Shown here in pieces: positions 8,590 to 16,380 of a stretch of DNA of 54,184 nucleotides. The stretch is taken from the NCBI GenBank assembly GCA_000961725.1, contig LADS01000037.1, forward strand, positions 1 through 54,184, given 5' to 3'. The position numbers and the translations under genes were made by a program. The notes beneath the pieces are model-generated. The model was not told where the DNA came from. It searched no databases and saw only the letters and a program-made list of their open reading frames with translations. Within the stretch, counting starts at the first letter, position 1. Each line of letters begins with the position of its first letter. The stretch comes from Desulfobulbaceae bacterium BRH_c16a (GTDB lineage: Bacteria > Desulfobacterota > Desulfobulbia > Desulfobulbales > Desulfocapsaceae).

Positions 8590-10845
8590 ATGAGAAGAGG
8601 AGGGCTTTTTACCGGTAAAGGGTTAGTCCGGGGCTTGCTCATCCTGGGCCTTGCGGCACTGGCAGCGGCCTTGTTGATCGGTAAAAATATCCACCAGGAT
8701 CTTCGGCCATTGCCGACCGGTCTTCGTCCCCAGGGTCTCGAGTTTCGCAAGCAGCAATTCCTCGACCGCAACGGCATCGCCCTTTCCGTCACCTACGACA
8801 ACCCCTGGAACGTCCATGACTGGCTTACTCTGCATGAAATTCCCGCTTTCCTGCAGGCTGCTTTTATCGCTTCGGAAGACCGCAGGTTTTATCGCCATCA
8901 TGGGGTCGACTGGCTGGCCCGGGTCCACGCCCTGGTGCAGAATCTTGCAGCGCTGAGGAGTGTTCGCGGGGCGAGCACCATCACCGAACAGGTGGTGCGC
9001 ATCCTCCACCCCCGCCCGCGCACCCTCCGGTCGCGTCTGCTCGAGGGGATCGAGGCGGCGCGGCTTGAGAAACGCTTCTCCAAACCCGAGATTCTCGAGT
9101 TTTATCTCAACCAGGTACCGTACGGCCGACAGCGGCGCGGCGTGCTGCAGGCGGCACGGCTCTATTTCGACCGGGACCTGGATACCCTCAGCCAAAGCGA
9201 GATGTTGGCCCTGGCGGTGCTGGTCCGTGCTCCGGACCGTCTTGGCCGGCAGGGAGGAAACGACCTGGTGCGTCCCCTGCGGCAATTGAGCCGGGTTCTC
9301 GTCCGTTCCGGCAAGATGACGGAAACAGCCTCCGAGAAGATTTCAGCCGCCAGCCTGCCGCCAGCCGAATTCCACCTGCCGGTCGACGCCAGTCACTTTC
9401 TCCGGCAGTTTGGCCGTGTCCAGGCAAACCACGGTCCGGCTAAAATCCTGACCACCCTCGACAGCACCCTCCAGGGCCATATCCAGGATATCCTCGATCA
9501 GCATTTGCGCGACCTGAAGAATCTCGATGTCCATAACGGGGCGGTGCTCGTCGTCAATCACCAGACCGATGAGGTCCTCGCCTGGGTAAACAACGGCGGG
9601 CTGAATGAAAAAAGTCCGGGCGGCTGGATCGATGCGGTTACCGCGCCAAGGCAGCCCGGCTCAACCCTCAAGCCCTTTCTCTATGGGCTGGCCCTCGAGC
9701 GGAGCTGGACCGCTTCGACCATCATCGACGACTCCCCCCTCTCCCGGCCGGTCGGCAACGGCATGCATCCTTTTCGCAATTACAGCCGCAGCTATCACGG
9801 GCCGCTTCGCCTGCGGGAGGCGCTCGGCAATTCCCTCAACATCCCGGCCATCCGGGCTATCCGGTTCACCGGAGCAGGCGACTTCCTCGATCGTCTGCAC
9901 GATCTTGGCTTTGCCGGCCTTAATCGGTCCGCTCGTCATTACGGCGAGGGGCTGGCTCTCGGCAATGGCGAAGTCACACTGCTCGAGCTGGTTCAGGCCT
10001 ATAATGTCCTTGCCCGGGGCGGCGTCTATCATCCCTTGCGTTTCTCCCTGGAAGGCAGGAGCCATGGCCAGGCCCGCCGCCGGATATACAGCAGCGAAAC
10101 GGCATCTCTCGTGGTCGATATCCTTGCCGACCCGGAGTCCCGCCGGCTTGAATTCGGCAACTCCAACATTTTCAGCTTTCCGGTGCAGACCGCTGTAAAA
10201 ACGGGGACTTCCAACGATCATCGGGATGCCTGGGCGGTTGGCGTCAATCACCTTTTTACGGTGGGGGTCTGGATGGGCAATCTTGACGGTCACGCCACAG
10301 GCGGCCTCACCGGCACTCAAGGTCCGGGGCTGGTACTGCGATCGGCCTTTACCGAGCTGAACCGTTTCGAGGAGGCGAGGCGGCTTTTCCTCAGTCCGCT
10401 CCTGGCCGTGGAAAAGATCTGCCGAAAGACAGGCTTTCTTGCCACGCCGCTCTGTCCGACGGTTCTCGAGAAATATCTGCCCGGCACCATCCCCCACACC
10501 TTCTGCGACCACCATTCGGGCCTCACTCGGCGTGACCCGGATTCCACCGATATGGCGAACTCTCCGGCCATCCATTTCCTGCAACCGAGCGCAAATTTAC
10601 AGATGATCATGGATCCCCATATCCCGGACAGTATCGAAGCCTACCCGATGAGGCTCACCGGCCACAACCGGACAAAAAGGGTGGAATGGCTGGTCGATGG
10701 CCAGGTTGCCGGGATAACCGGAGAGAATCAAGTCCACTTCATGTGGCCCCTCTCGAGGGGCAGCCATCAGGCCCAGGCCCGCGTCTGGCTTGCAGAATCC
10801 GGAAGCCCTCTCGAGACGCCGCCGGTTCGATTTTTGGTGAAATAA
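8590..10845 (+). CDS. pbpC: Penicillin-binding protein 1C
   Basis: A bifunctional peptidoglycan synthase anchored in the inner membrane by one N-terminal segment (about residues 13-31). The glycosyltransferase family 51 domain shows ASEDRRFYRHHGVD with catalytic Glu96, then GASTITEQVVR. The transpeptidase domain shows the SxxK tetrad at Ser358 (STLK), the SxN motif near Ser415 (SLN) and KTGTS at Lys537. The last ~90 residues match the BiPBP C-terminal beta domain that marks PBP1C. At 751 residues the length is normal. It sits 5 bp after the alpha-2-macroglobulin gene and almost certainly shares its transcript. PBP1C-type enzymes are linked with wall repair. Confidence 0.96.
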   Translation: MRRGGLFTGKGLVRGLLILGLAALAAALLIGKNIHQDLRPLPTGLRPQGLEFRKQQFLDRNGIALSVTYDNPWNVHDWLTLHEIPAFLQAAFIASEDRRFYRHHGVDWLARVHALVQNLAALRSVRGASTITEQVVRILHPRPRTLRSRLLEGIEAARLEKRFSKPEILEFYLNQVPYGRQRRGVLQAARLYFDRDLDTLSQSEMLALAVLVRAPDRLGRQGGNDLVRPLRQLSRVLVRSGKMTETASEKISAASLPPAEFHLPVDASHFLRQFGRVQANHGPAKILTTLDSTLQGHIQDILDQHLRDLKNLDVHNGAVLVVNHQTDEVLAWVNNGGLNEKSPGGWIDAVTAPRQPGSTLKPFLYGLALERSWTASTIIDDSPLSRPVGNGMHPFRNYSRSYHGPLRLREALGNSLNIPAIRAIRFTGAGDFLDRLHDLGFAGLNRSARHYGEGLALGNGEVTLLELVQAYNVLARGGVYHPLRFSLEGRSHGQARRRIYSSETASLVVDILADPESRRLEFGNSNIFSFPVQTAVKTGTSNDHRDAWAVGVNHLFTVGVWMGNLDGHATGGLTGTQGPGLVLRSAFTELNRFEEARRLFLSPLLAVEKICRKTGFLATPLCPTVLEKYLPGTIPHTFCDHHSGLTRRDPDSTDMANSPAIHFLQPSANLQMIMDPHIPDSIEAYPMRLTGHNRTKRVEWLVDGQVAGITGENQVHFMWPLSRGSHQAQARVWLAESGSPLETPPVRFLVK

Positions 10846-10970
10846 CGCATCCGAACGACAACCTGTTTGACTTTCCCGGCTGCTGGAAGATATGGTAAAG
10901 ATATTCCGGATGTTTTCGCAACCTTAAGAGTCCGGTTTTTTCAAGCATCCGAATTTGTTACGGGACCGTC

Positions 10971-12359
10971 ATGATCTGGGATTATATCCTGTACCTCCTC
11001 TATGGCCTGGCCTTCTTCACCCTGGGAGTGGCGATTCTCTCAAGAGACATCCGCCTCAGTGAACTCGGTATCGCCAAAATCATCCGGCTGCTTGCCGCTT
11101 TCGGGATCATCCATGGTTTTCACGAGTGGCTGGAACTGCTGGAGTTGCTCTTTCCGCAAATCATCACCCCCGGCTTTACCTTCTTCCGCCTGGTGATCGT
11201 CAGTCTCTCCTTTTTATTTCTTCTTTACTTCGGTCTGTTTCTCAATATCATCACCCTCCGCGGCGACAAAGCCCTGCAGACCACACGAAAAAGGGTCAAA
11301 GCCCTGGTCGGCGCTGTCGCCCTGGCCCTGATCTTTTTTGCCGCATATCTCGATCTCGGCACCGGCGGCAATATCAACACCCGTCTTTTCGTGGCTTTTC
11401 CGGGCAGTATACTGTCGGGGATAGGACTGATACTCTATTCGCGGACGGTACGGGCCTTCTCCAGCAAGACCGCCACTCATTTCATCCTGGCCGGAAGCTG
11501 CATGATATGCTACGCCTTTTTGAGCGGCACGCTGTCATCCGGCTTCGTCATCCCGATACTTGATGTCAATGTCATTGCGCTCAGGGGCTTGAGTGCCTTT
11601 TTTATTATGTTTTTCACTATTCGGGCACTGTCGGTTTTCAGCATCGAACAGCGCGAGCTGATCAACGAACAGCTGCTGCGCTTCTCCCAGTCGGAAAAAT
11701 TGACCTCCATGGGAATACTGGCCGCAGGGATAGCCCATGAGATCAACACTCCTCTTACCAACATTTCGCTGAATGTGGAAATGCTCAAAGATCTTGTCGG
11801 CAGTGATTCCGGAATCACCAAAAAGATAGCGGCAATCGAGCGCAATATCGACCGGGCTTCGAGAATCGCCAAGGAACTTCTCCATTTTTCCCGGGAAAAG
11901 GAAACCGCTCTCACCCCCACCGATCTGAGCCGCATTCTCACCAGCGTCCGGAATCTGATCAAATCGCACCCGCGCTCGGAGATAATCCGACTTGAGCTGC
12001 AGGAAACTCCGAAAATAATGGGAATCCCCTGGAAACTCGAGGAGGTATTCATCAATCTGCTGATCAACAGCCTTGACGCCTGCGGCGAAAACGACAGCAT
12101 CAAGGTTGAAACCTCGCACCACGACCATCAGGTGCGTGCGGTAATCACCGACACCGGCCATGGCATTAAAGCTGAGCATCTCGGCAAGGTATTCGATCCT
12201 TTTTTCACGACCAAGGAGGTAGGCAAAGGCACAGGACTTGGGCTATCGGTGTGCTATAATATAATCAGCCAGCACGGCGGCACTATTGCTCTGGCAAGCA
12301 GCGAACAGGGTGGAACGACAGTAACTCTTACTTTTCCGGTGGCAATCGATGGCAACTGA
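10971..12359 (+). CDS. Membrane sensor histidine kinase
   Basis: A 462-residue sensor kinase with about seven predicted membrane segments in the first ~225 residues and no large extracytoplasmic domain, so it may sense a membrane or redox signal. The HisKA box is GIAHEINTPL with the phospho-accepting His256. The ATPase domain follows: N box near NLLINSLDAC, G1 DTGHGI, F box FDPFFTTK and G2 GTGLGL. The gene overlaps the next, a response regulator, by 11 bp, so the two form a cognate pair. The ligand is unknown. The haem-protein gene downstream is a possible target. Confidence 0.93.
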   Translation: MIWDYILYLLYGLAFFTLGVAILSRDIRLSELGIAKIIRLLAAFGIIHGFHEWLELLELLFPQIITPGFTFFRLVIVSLSFLFLLYFGLFLNIITLRGDKALQTTRKRVKALVGAVALALIFFAAYLDLGTGGNINTRLFVAFPGSILSGIGLILYSRTVRAFSSKTATHFILAGSCMICYAFLSGTLSSGFVIPILDVNVIALRGLSAFFIMFFTIRALSVFSIEQRELINEQLLRFSQSEKLTSMGILAAGIAHEINTPLTNISLNVEMLKDLVGSDSGITKKIAAIERNIDRASRIAKELLHFSREKETALTPTDLSRILTSVRNLIKSHPRSEIIRLELQETPKIMGIPWKLEEVFINLLINSLDACGENDSIKVETSHHDHQVRAVITDTGHGIKAEHLGKVFDPFFTTKEVGKGTGLGLSVCYNIISQHGGTIALASSEQGGTTVTLTFPVAIDGN

Positions 12360-13005
12360 AACCATAATGGTCGTAGACGATGACCTGGATCTGCGCGAAA
12401 GCATGATCGAAATTCTTGAAAACGAGGGGTATTGCGTGATCGCCTGCGAGACGGCTGAAGCTGCCTTGCAGAAAATTGCCGATACTGTTCCGAGTGTCAT
12501 CCTCGTCGACAATATGATGCCGGGCATGGGGGGAATGGCGCTTATACCTCGACTGAAAATCGATTATCCGGCGCTGAAAATCATCATGGTTACCGCTTTC
12601 TCGACCGTCGATAACGCCGTGGCGGCGATGAAAAGCGGGGCCGACGACTATCTCGCCAAACCTTTCAAACGCGACGATCTGCTGGTTGCCGTTCGACGAG
12701 CCCTGGAGATGCTGAAATTCGCTCAGCAGCAGCTGGATCCCGAGATGGATGAGGCCCTCGCCTGCCTGTCCAATCAAATCAGAAGACAGATCCTCGCCGC
12801 ACTCGGCGAGAAAGGCGAAATGCGTTTCATGGATATCACCCGTACCCTCGGGATCGGCGACCACACCAAAGTCAATTTCCACCTGAAAAACCTCAAATCA
12901 ATCGCCCTGATCACCCAGAACAGGGAAAAATCCTACCGACTGACCCCGCAAGGCAAAAAAATCCTCGACTGTCTCCATCTTCTTTCAAAGCAGATTTCCC
13001 CATAA
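12349..13005 (+). CDS. Response regulator with winged-helix (ArsR-like) output domain
   Basis: An N-terminal receiver (residues ~1-120) with the acidic pair in VVDDD, the phosphorylated Asp in LVDNMMPG and the conserved Lys in LAKPF. The C-terminal ~85 residues do not look like OmpR, LuxR or NtrC outputs. They resemble an ArsR/MarR-type winged helix (LSNQIRRQILAALGEKGEM, then HTKVNFHLKNLKSIALI and a YRLTPQGKKIL wing). It is translationally coupled to the upstream kinase. Its likely targets include the haem-protein gene starting 160 bp downstream, which has an inverted repeat and a promoter in front of it. Confidence 0.9.
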   Translation: MATETIMVVDDDLDLRESMIEILENEGYCVIACETAEAALQKIADTVPSVILVDNMMPGMGGMALIPRLKIDYPALKIIMVTAFSTVDNAVAAMKSGADDYLAKPFKRDDLLVAVRRALEMLKFAQQQLDPEMDEALACLSNQIRRQILAALGEKGEMRFMDITRTLGIGDHTKVNFHLKNLKSIALITQNREKSYRLTPQGKKILDCLHLLSKQISP

Positions 13006-13025
13006 GTCCAGTGGACTACATCTGC

Positions 13026-13047
13026 GTTGTGAATATTTCTTCACAAC
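13026..13047. promoter_or_regulatory. Perfect inverted repeat, candidate operator
   Basis: GTTGTGAA at 13026-13033 and TTCACAAC at 13040-13047 are perfect 8-bp inverted arms separated by 6 bases. The half-sites look CRP/FNR/HcpR-like (TGTGA...TCACA), but the TGTGA-to-TCACA gap is 8 rather than the usual 6. It lies about 35 bp upstream of the -35 element of the haem-protein gene, an activator-like position. The adjacent response regulator or an FNR-family protein could bind here. Confidence 0.6.
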
Positions 13048-13082
13048 ATCGCCTTCTTCTGCGGCAACTTTTATCTGGATCC

Positions 13083-13111
13083 CTGACACTATGCTGCATT
13101 ATATTTTAGAT
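13083..13111 (+). promoter_or_regulatory. Sigma-70-like promoter
   Basis: CTGACA at 13083-13088 and TTAGAT at 13106-13111 are separated by 17 bp, close to TTGACA/TATAAT. It is correctly placed to transcribe the haem-protein gene at 13167, leaving a leader of about 50 bases. Confidence 0.5.
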
Positions 13112-13166
13112 AAAGGAAATTGATGTGTGTTTCCAAACCGCTTAATCTTTTAAAAAGGAGCATGAT

Positions 13167-14207
13167 ATGAAAAAGACAATACTCGTCGCAATGGCAGGCC
13201 TCGTGGCTTTCGGAACTTCAGCATATGCAGCAGACGCCGACAAAACGCTCGTCAGCACCAAGGCCGCCGCACCGATTGTCCTCGACGGGGTCGCCGACAA
13301 GGCCTGGGATGCCGCTAAAGCCCTCACCATTAATCTCGATCAGCTGCCGTACGAGCCCAGCAACGGCTATCCCGGAATGAAGAGCACCGACGTGACCATC
13401 AAATCGCTCTATGACGACAAGCATGTTTATTTTCTCATCAGCTATAAGGATCCGACCAAGAGCCTCGAACGTTTCCCATGGGTTAAACAGGCGGACGGTT
13501 CATGGAAAAAGCTGGCCAACAAAGACAGCACCGGCCATGACAACACCTATTACGAAGACAAACTGGCAATGTTCTGGAACATCAACACCAAGGGATTCGA
13601 GGCCGATGGCTGTATGATCGCCTGTCATCTCGACGAGAAAGGTGATACTTCCCCGGGCAGGAAATATACCGAAACCGCCGGCGAGACCATCGATATGTGG
13701 CATGCCAAATACGTCCGGACGATGCCGATGGGCATGTTCGACGATCAGCATGTCGACAACAATACCGACCCCAAGGTCAATGCAGGCTGGGGTCGACGCA
13801 ACGATACCGCTCCCAAGGGCGGTGGATACAAAAACAATGATACCGCCGACAAAAAAGGTCCGGCATTCATGAATCTCAAGCCCGATGCCGATGACAAGTA
13901 CTATGTCATCCCGAGCAAGAAGATTCCCTTCGTCGACACCTTCAAGGAAGGCGGCGTTGTACCCGGCATCGAAATTGCCCCGCTGGCAGGCGGCCGGGCC
14001 GATATTCTCTCCCGCAACAATTATGACAACGGTACCTGGACTCTGGAGGTCATGCGGGCTCTGAAGACCGAAGGTGAAAATGCCGATACCCAGGATGTCC
14101 AGTTCACCGACAAGGGAAAAAGCTACCCCTTCGGTATCGCGGTTTTCGATAACTCCCAGATCAACCATCTCTATCATGAACAACCTCTGGAATTGAAATT
14201 TCAGTAA
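13167..14207 (+). CDS. Exported ethylbenzene-dehydrogenase-related haem-binding protein
   Basis: A 346-residue periplasmic protein with a clear signal peptide (MKKTILVAMAGLVAFGTSAYA, cut near residue 21). The rest resembles the haem-binding beta-sandwich of the ethylbenzene dehydrogenase gamma / DMSO-reductase-related family: the opening strand IVLDGVADKAWDAAK, a middle segment DVTIKSLYDDKHVYFLISYKD, and a YEDKLAMFWNI block. A CX3CH motif (Cys149, Cys153, His154) suggests covalent or unusual haem attachment. A ribosome site AAGGAG precedes the ATG. A strong terminator follows. The next gene encodes a multihaem cytochrome, so the two may act in the same electron-transfer pathway. The substrate cannot be told. 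Confidence 0.85.
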   Translation: MKKTILVAMAGLVAFGTSAYAADADKTLVSTKAAAPIVLDGVADKAWDAAKALTINLDQLPYEPSNGYPGMKSTDVTIKSLYDDKHVYFLISYKDPTKSLERFPWVKQADGSWKKLANKDSTGHDNTYYEDKLAMFWNINTKGFEADGCMIACHLDEKGDTSPGRKYTETAGETIDMWHAKYVRTMPMGMFDDQHVDNNTDPKVNAGWGRRNDTAPKGGGYKNNDTADKKGPAFMNLKPDADDKYYVIPSKKIPFVDTFKEGGVVPGIEIAPLAGGRADILSRNNYDNGTWTLEVMRALKTEGENADTQDVQFTDKGKSYPFGIAVFDNSQINHLYHEQPLELKFQ

Positions 14208-14246
14208 TCGGTTTCTGGAAGATCCAATATTTTTTAATACCTTGGA

Positions 14247-14291
14247 CTACGAGGCGGTCGTTGTGCAAACGATCGCCTCGTAGTGTTTTTG
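14247..14291 (+). terminator. Rho-independent terminator
   Basis: A 16-bp stem (14247-14262 with 14268-14283, one G-T pair) around the loop GTGCA, followed by GTGTTTTT. It ends the haem-protein transcript. Confidence 0.9.
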
Positions 14292-14932
14292 ACCTGGTTA
14301 TTTCCGACTTCTCCGACAAATCTCGGCGCCTCCATCATCAACAGGCAGAAGCAAAAGAAGAATATTATTCCTGACCGCAAAGAACACAGCGGCGTACTAC
14401 TTTGTAGGAGTTAGGAAACAATAAGACCCTCCCTCCGACCTTTCCAAAATAATCCCTCCGCACCGGAATATGTCTGATAGCCTGCAATGAGGTTTCGATA
14501 TTGATCCGGCTCACGGACACCAGCTTTCGCAACCAGAGGTTAAATTATATTTTCTCGTCAGACGACATTCTCTTATCTGCACGACAAAAGATATAAATCT
14601 CTGTATTTAAATCGATTTATCTGTATTTTTGAAAAATTGCGATGGCCAGTGGCCTCATTACTTTTTGACAAAAAGATTGTTTTTCTTGCCGAAAAAAAAT
14701 AGTAACTCTATGATAAAATTTGAAACCTATAGGTTTTCTCTCTTCATAAAGAAGTAATAGACGACAGAGACAGGCTATTATGCACTTTGAATGGCATTAC
14801 ATTTCGCTCCACTGAAAATCATATAACGTTCTTGAGAATCCAAATAACAACAGTAAAGGAGGTGAGACATCGGGCATTCGTCAGCGGCTTAATCGCAGTC
14901 ATATATCCTAGTAATTTAGAAAAGGAGTAGAT
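14292..14932. other. Long AT-rich non-coding leader region
   Basis: About 640 bp with no convincing coding frame. The second half is clearly AT-rich. It holds a perfect 14-bp palindrome AAACCTATAGGTTT (14723-14736) and a strong ribosome-site-like AAAGGAGGTGAG near 14857 that is not followed by a usable start codon. The real ribosome site of the cytochrome gene is AAAGGAG just before 14933. The region probably carries the regulated promoter of that gene. Confidence 0.5.
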
Positions 14933-16240
14933 ATGAGATTATTCAGAAGTGCTCTTGTGCTGCTTGGAATGGCAATGGTGCCGTTCCTAGCCTTCGATAC
15001 CCAGGCGGCAGAAGAGAAAAAAGCAAAAACCATTGCTGAGCTGGTGGCAATGTATGATTCCTCCTCGTGTATGGAGTGCCACACCGAGATTCATGAAGAA
15101 TGGCAGCAGTCGCTGCACGCACGTTCGATTTTCGGGCCGGAGAATACCGGCAGAACAGCGGCAACCTTCAGGACCACCATCGAAAACGGATTGAAAGAAT
15201 GGCCCCATTCCGGGGTGAAGGAGGCGGAGGACGTCGGCATCAAGCATTTGATGATATGCGCCAAATGCCATCTTCCCCAGCTTGAAGATGCCGAAGAAAG
15301 CGTGGCCAAGGAAATCGTAGAAAACATCTATGCATATGCCGAAGAGGGCGACGAAGACGCGGCGGAGACCCTGCAGAGCCTCAATATCGGCTGCACAATC
15401 TGTCACGGCCGCAATGCAATCGTCCACAAGTGGAAAGATGGGGCACCGGAGAAGGGCGTCGTGTACGGCAACAACGACGGCGAGCATGAAGACGAAAATT
15501 TCCCGAAAATGAAAAAAAGCCTGATCATGAAAGAATCGATCCTCTGCGGCCAGTGTCACGGCCTTGGACCGAATTTCGATCTTGAGAACCCCACCCAGTG
15601 TGCAACTCTGTATGGCGCTCATTTATTTACCTATATTCCGGAAGGCGGCACTGAAACCTGCCAGGAATGCCACATGGAAAAAAGCAAGCTCGGCCATAAC
15701 ATGCAGAGCTACCGCTCGGAGGAACTTGCGAAAATGGCCCTGCATGTCGAAGTCGATGCCAAGGCGTATCAATGGCGCGATATAGCGACCATGACCCCAG
15801 CCGCCAATGTCATCGTTGAACTGACCAATAAAGCCGGTCATCCTATCCCGGACGGCTGACCCACTCCAAACCGGGTGGTCCTGTATGTGACCGCGAAAAC
15901 AAACGATGGCAAAGTGTTCTACAGTAACGAAAAAATCTACATGCCGCTCCCGCAGCAGATGGGACGGGGCGACAAGATGGGCAGAGGCCCCTACGAGAAG
16001 AGCGGATTGATACGCGACACCAGTCTGCCCCCCCTCAAGACAGTGAAAGAGCAGTTCGAGATTCCGGTGTATACCGAAACGACCAAGGACGGCAAACAGG
16101 TTCGTACCATCATCGCCAACGAATTTACCGTCGATGTTGAAGTCTGGTACCAGCCGTACGGCAAAAAAGACGATCCGGGCAATGCTCAGAAATGGTTTGC
16201 CACATCCAAGAAGTTAACCATCGAAAAAGGCGGGATTTAA
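14933..16240 (+). CDS. Pentahaem cytochrome c, apparent selenoprotein (in-frame TGA)
   Basis: A 435-residue exported c-type cytochrome with a signal peptide (cut near Ala25) and five CxxCH haem sites starting at Cys46, Cys109, Cys154, Cys205 and Cys243. An in-frame TGA at 15857-15859 is residue 309. The same frame then stays open for 126 more codons with family-like sequence and no ribosome site or start codon near the TGA, so the two halves are one gene. The context is AGHPIPDG-U-PTPNR. A hairpin (15875-15894, six pairs, 8-nt loop) begins its loop 21 nt after the TGA, as SECIS elements do. The residue may be a haem ligand or a catalytic selenol. The alternatives are a nonsense mutation or a sequencing error. 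The signal peptide places it in the periplasm or on the cell surface. Confidence 0.85.
15875..15894 (+). promoter_or_regulatory. Candidate SECIS hairpin for Sec309 of the cytochrome
   Basis: GTGGTC (15875-15880) pairs with GACCGC (15889-15894), with one G-U wobble, around the loop CTGTATGT. The loop starts 21 nt after the TGA. The loop lacks a G in its first two positions, so it fits the bacterial SECIS model less well than the hairpins in the 48-51 kb operon. Confidence 0.45.
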
Positions 16241-16260
16241 TTATTCGCCCACGCTACGAG

Positions 16261-16369
16261 GCCGACCCTGCAGCTGCAGGGTCGGCTCCACATCCCGGCG
16301 GCTTTTCCTTGGGCAATACCTCGAAACCGAGGGGAGAATGCGTCGGCTCCACATCCCGGCGGCTTTTCC
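16261..16369. repeat. 26-bp palindrome and 28-bp direct repeat
   Basis: A perfect 26-bp palindrome (16261-16286, arms GCCGACCCTGCAG and its complement) lies 21 bp after the cytochrome stop and could act as a terminator hairpin, although no strong T-run follows. A 28-bp sequence starting GTCGGCTCCACATCCC occurs twice in direct orientation (16281-16308 and 16342-16369). Both sit between the convergent cytochrome and CoA-transferase genes. Confidence 0.75.
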
Positions 16370-16380
16370 CTCATTTTCCC

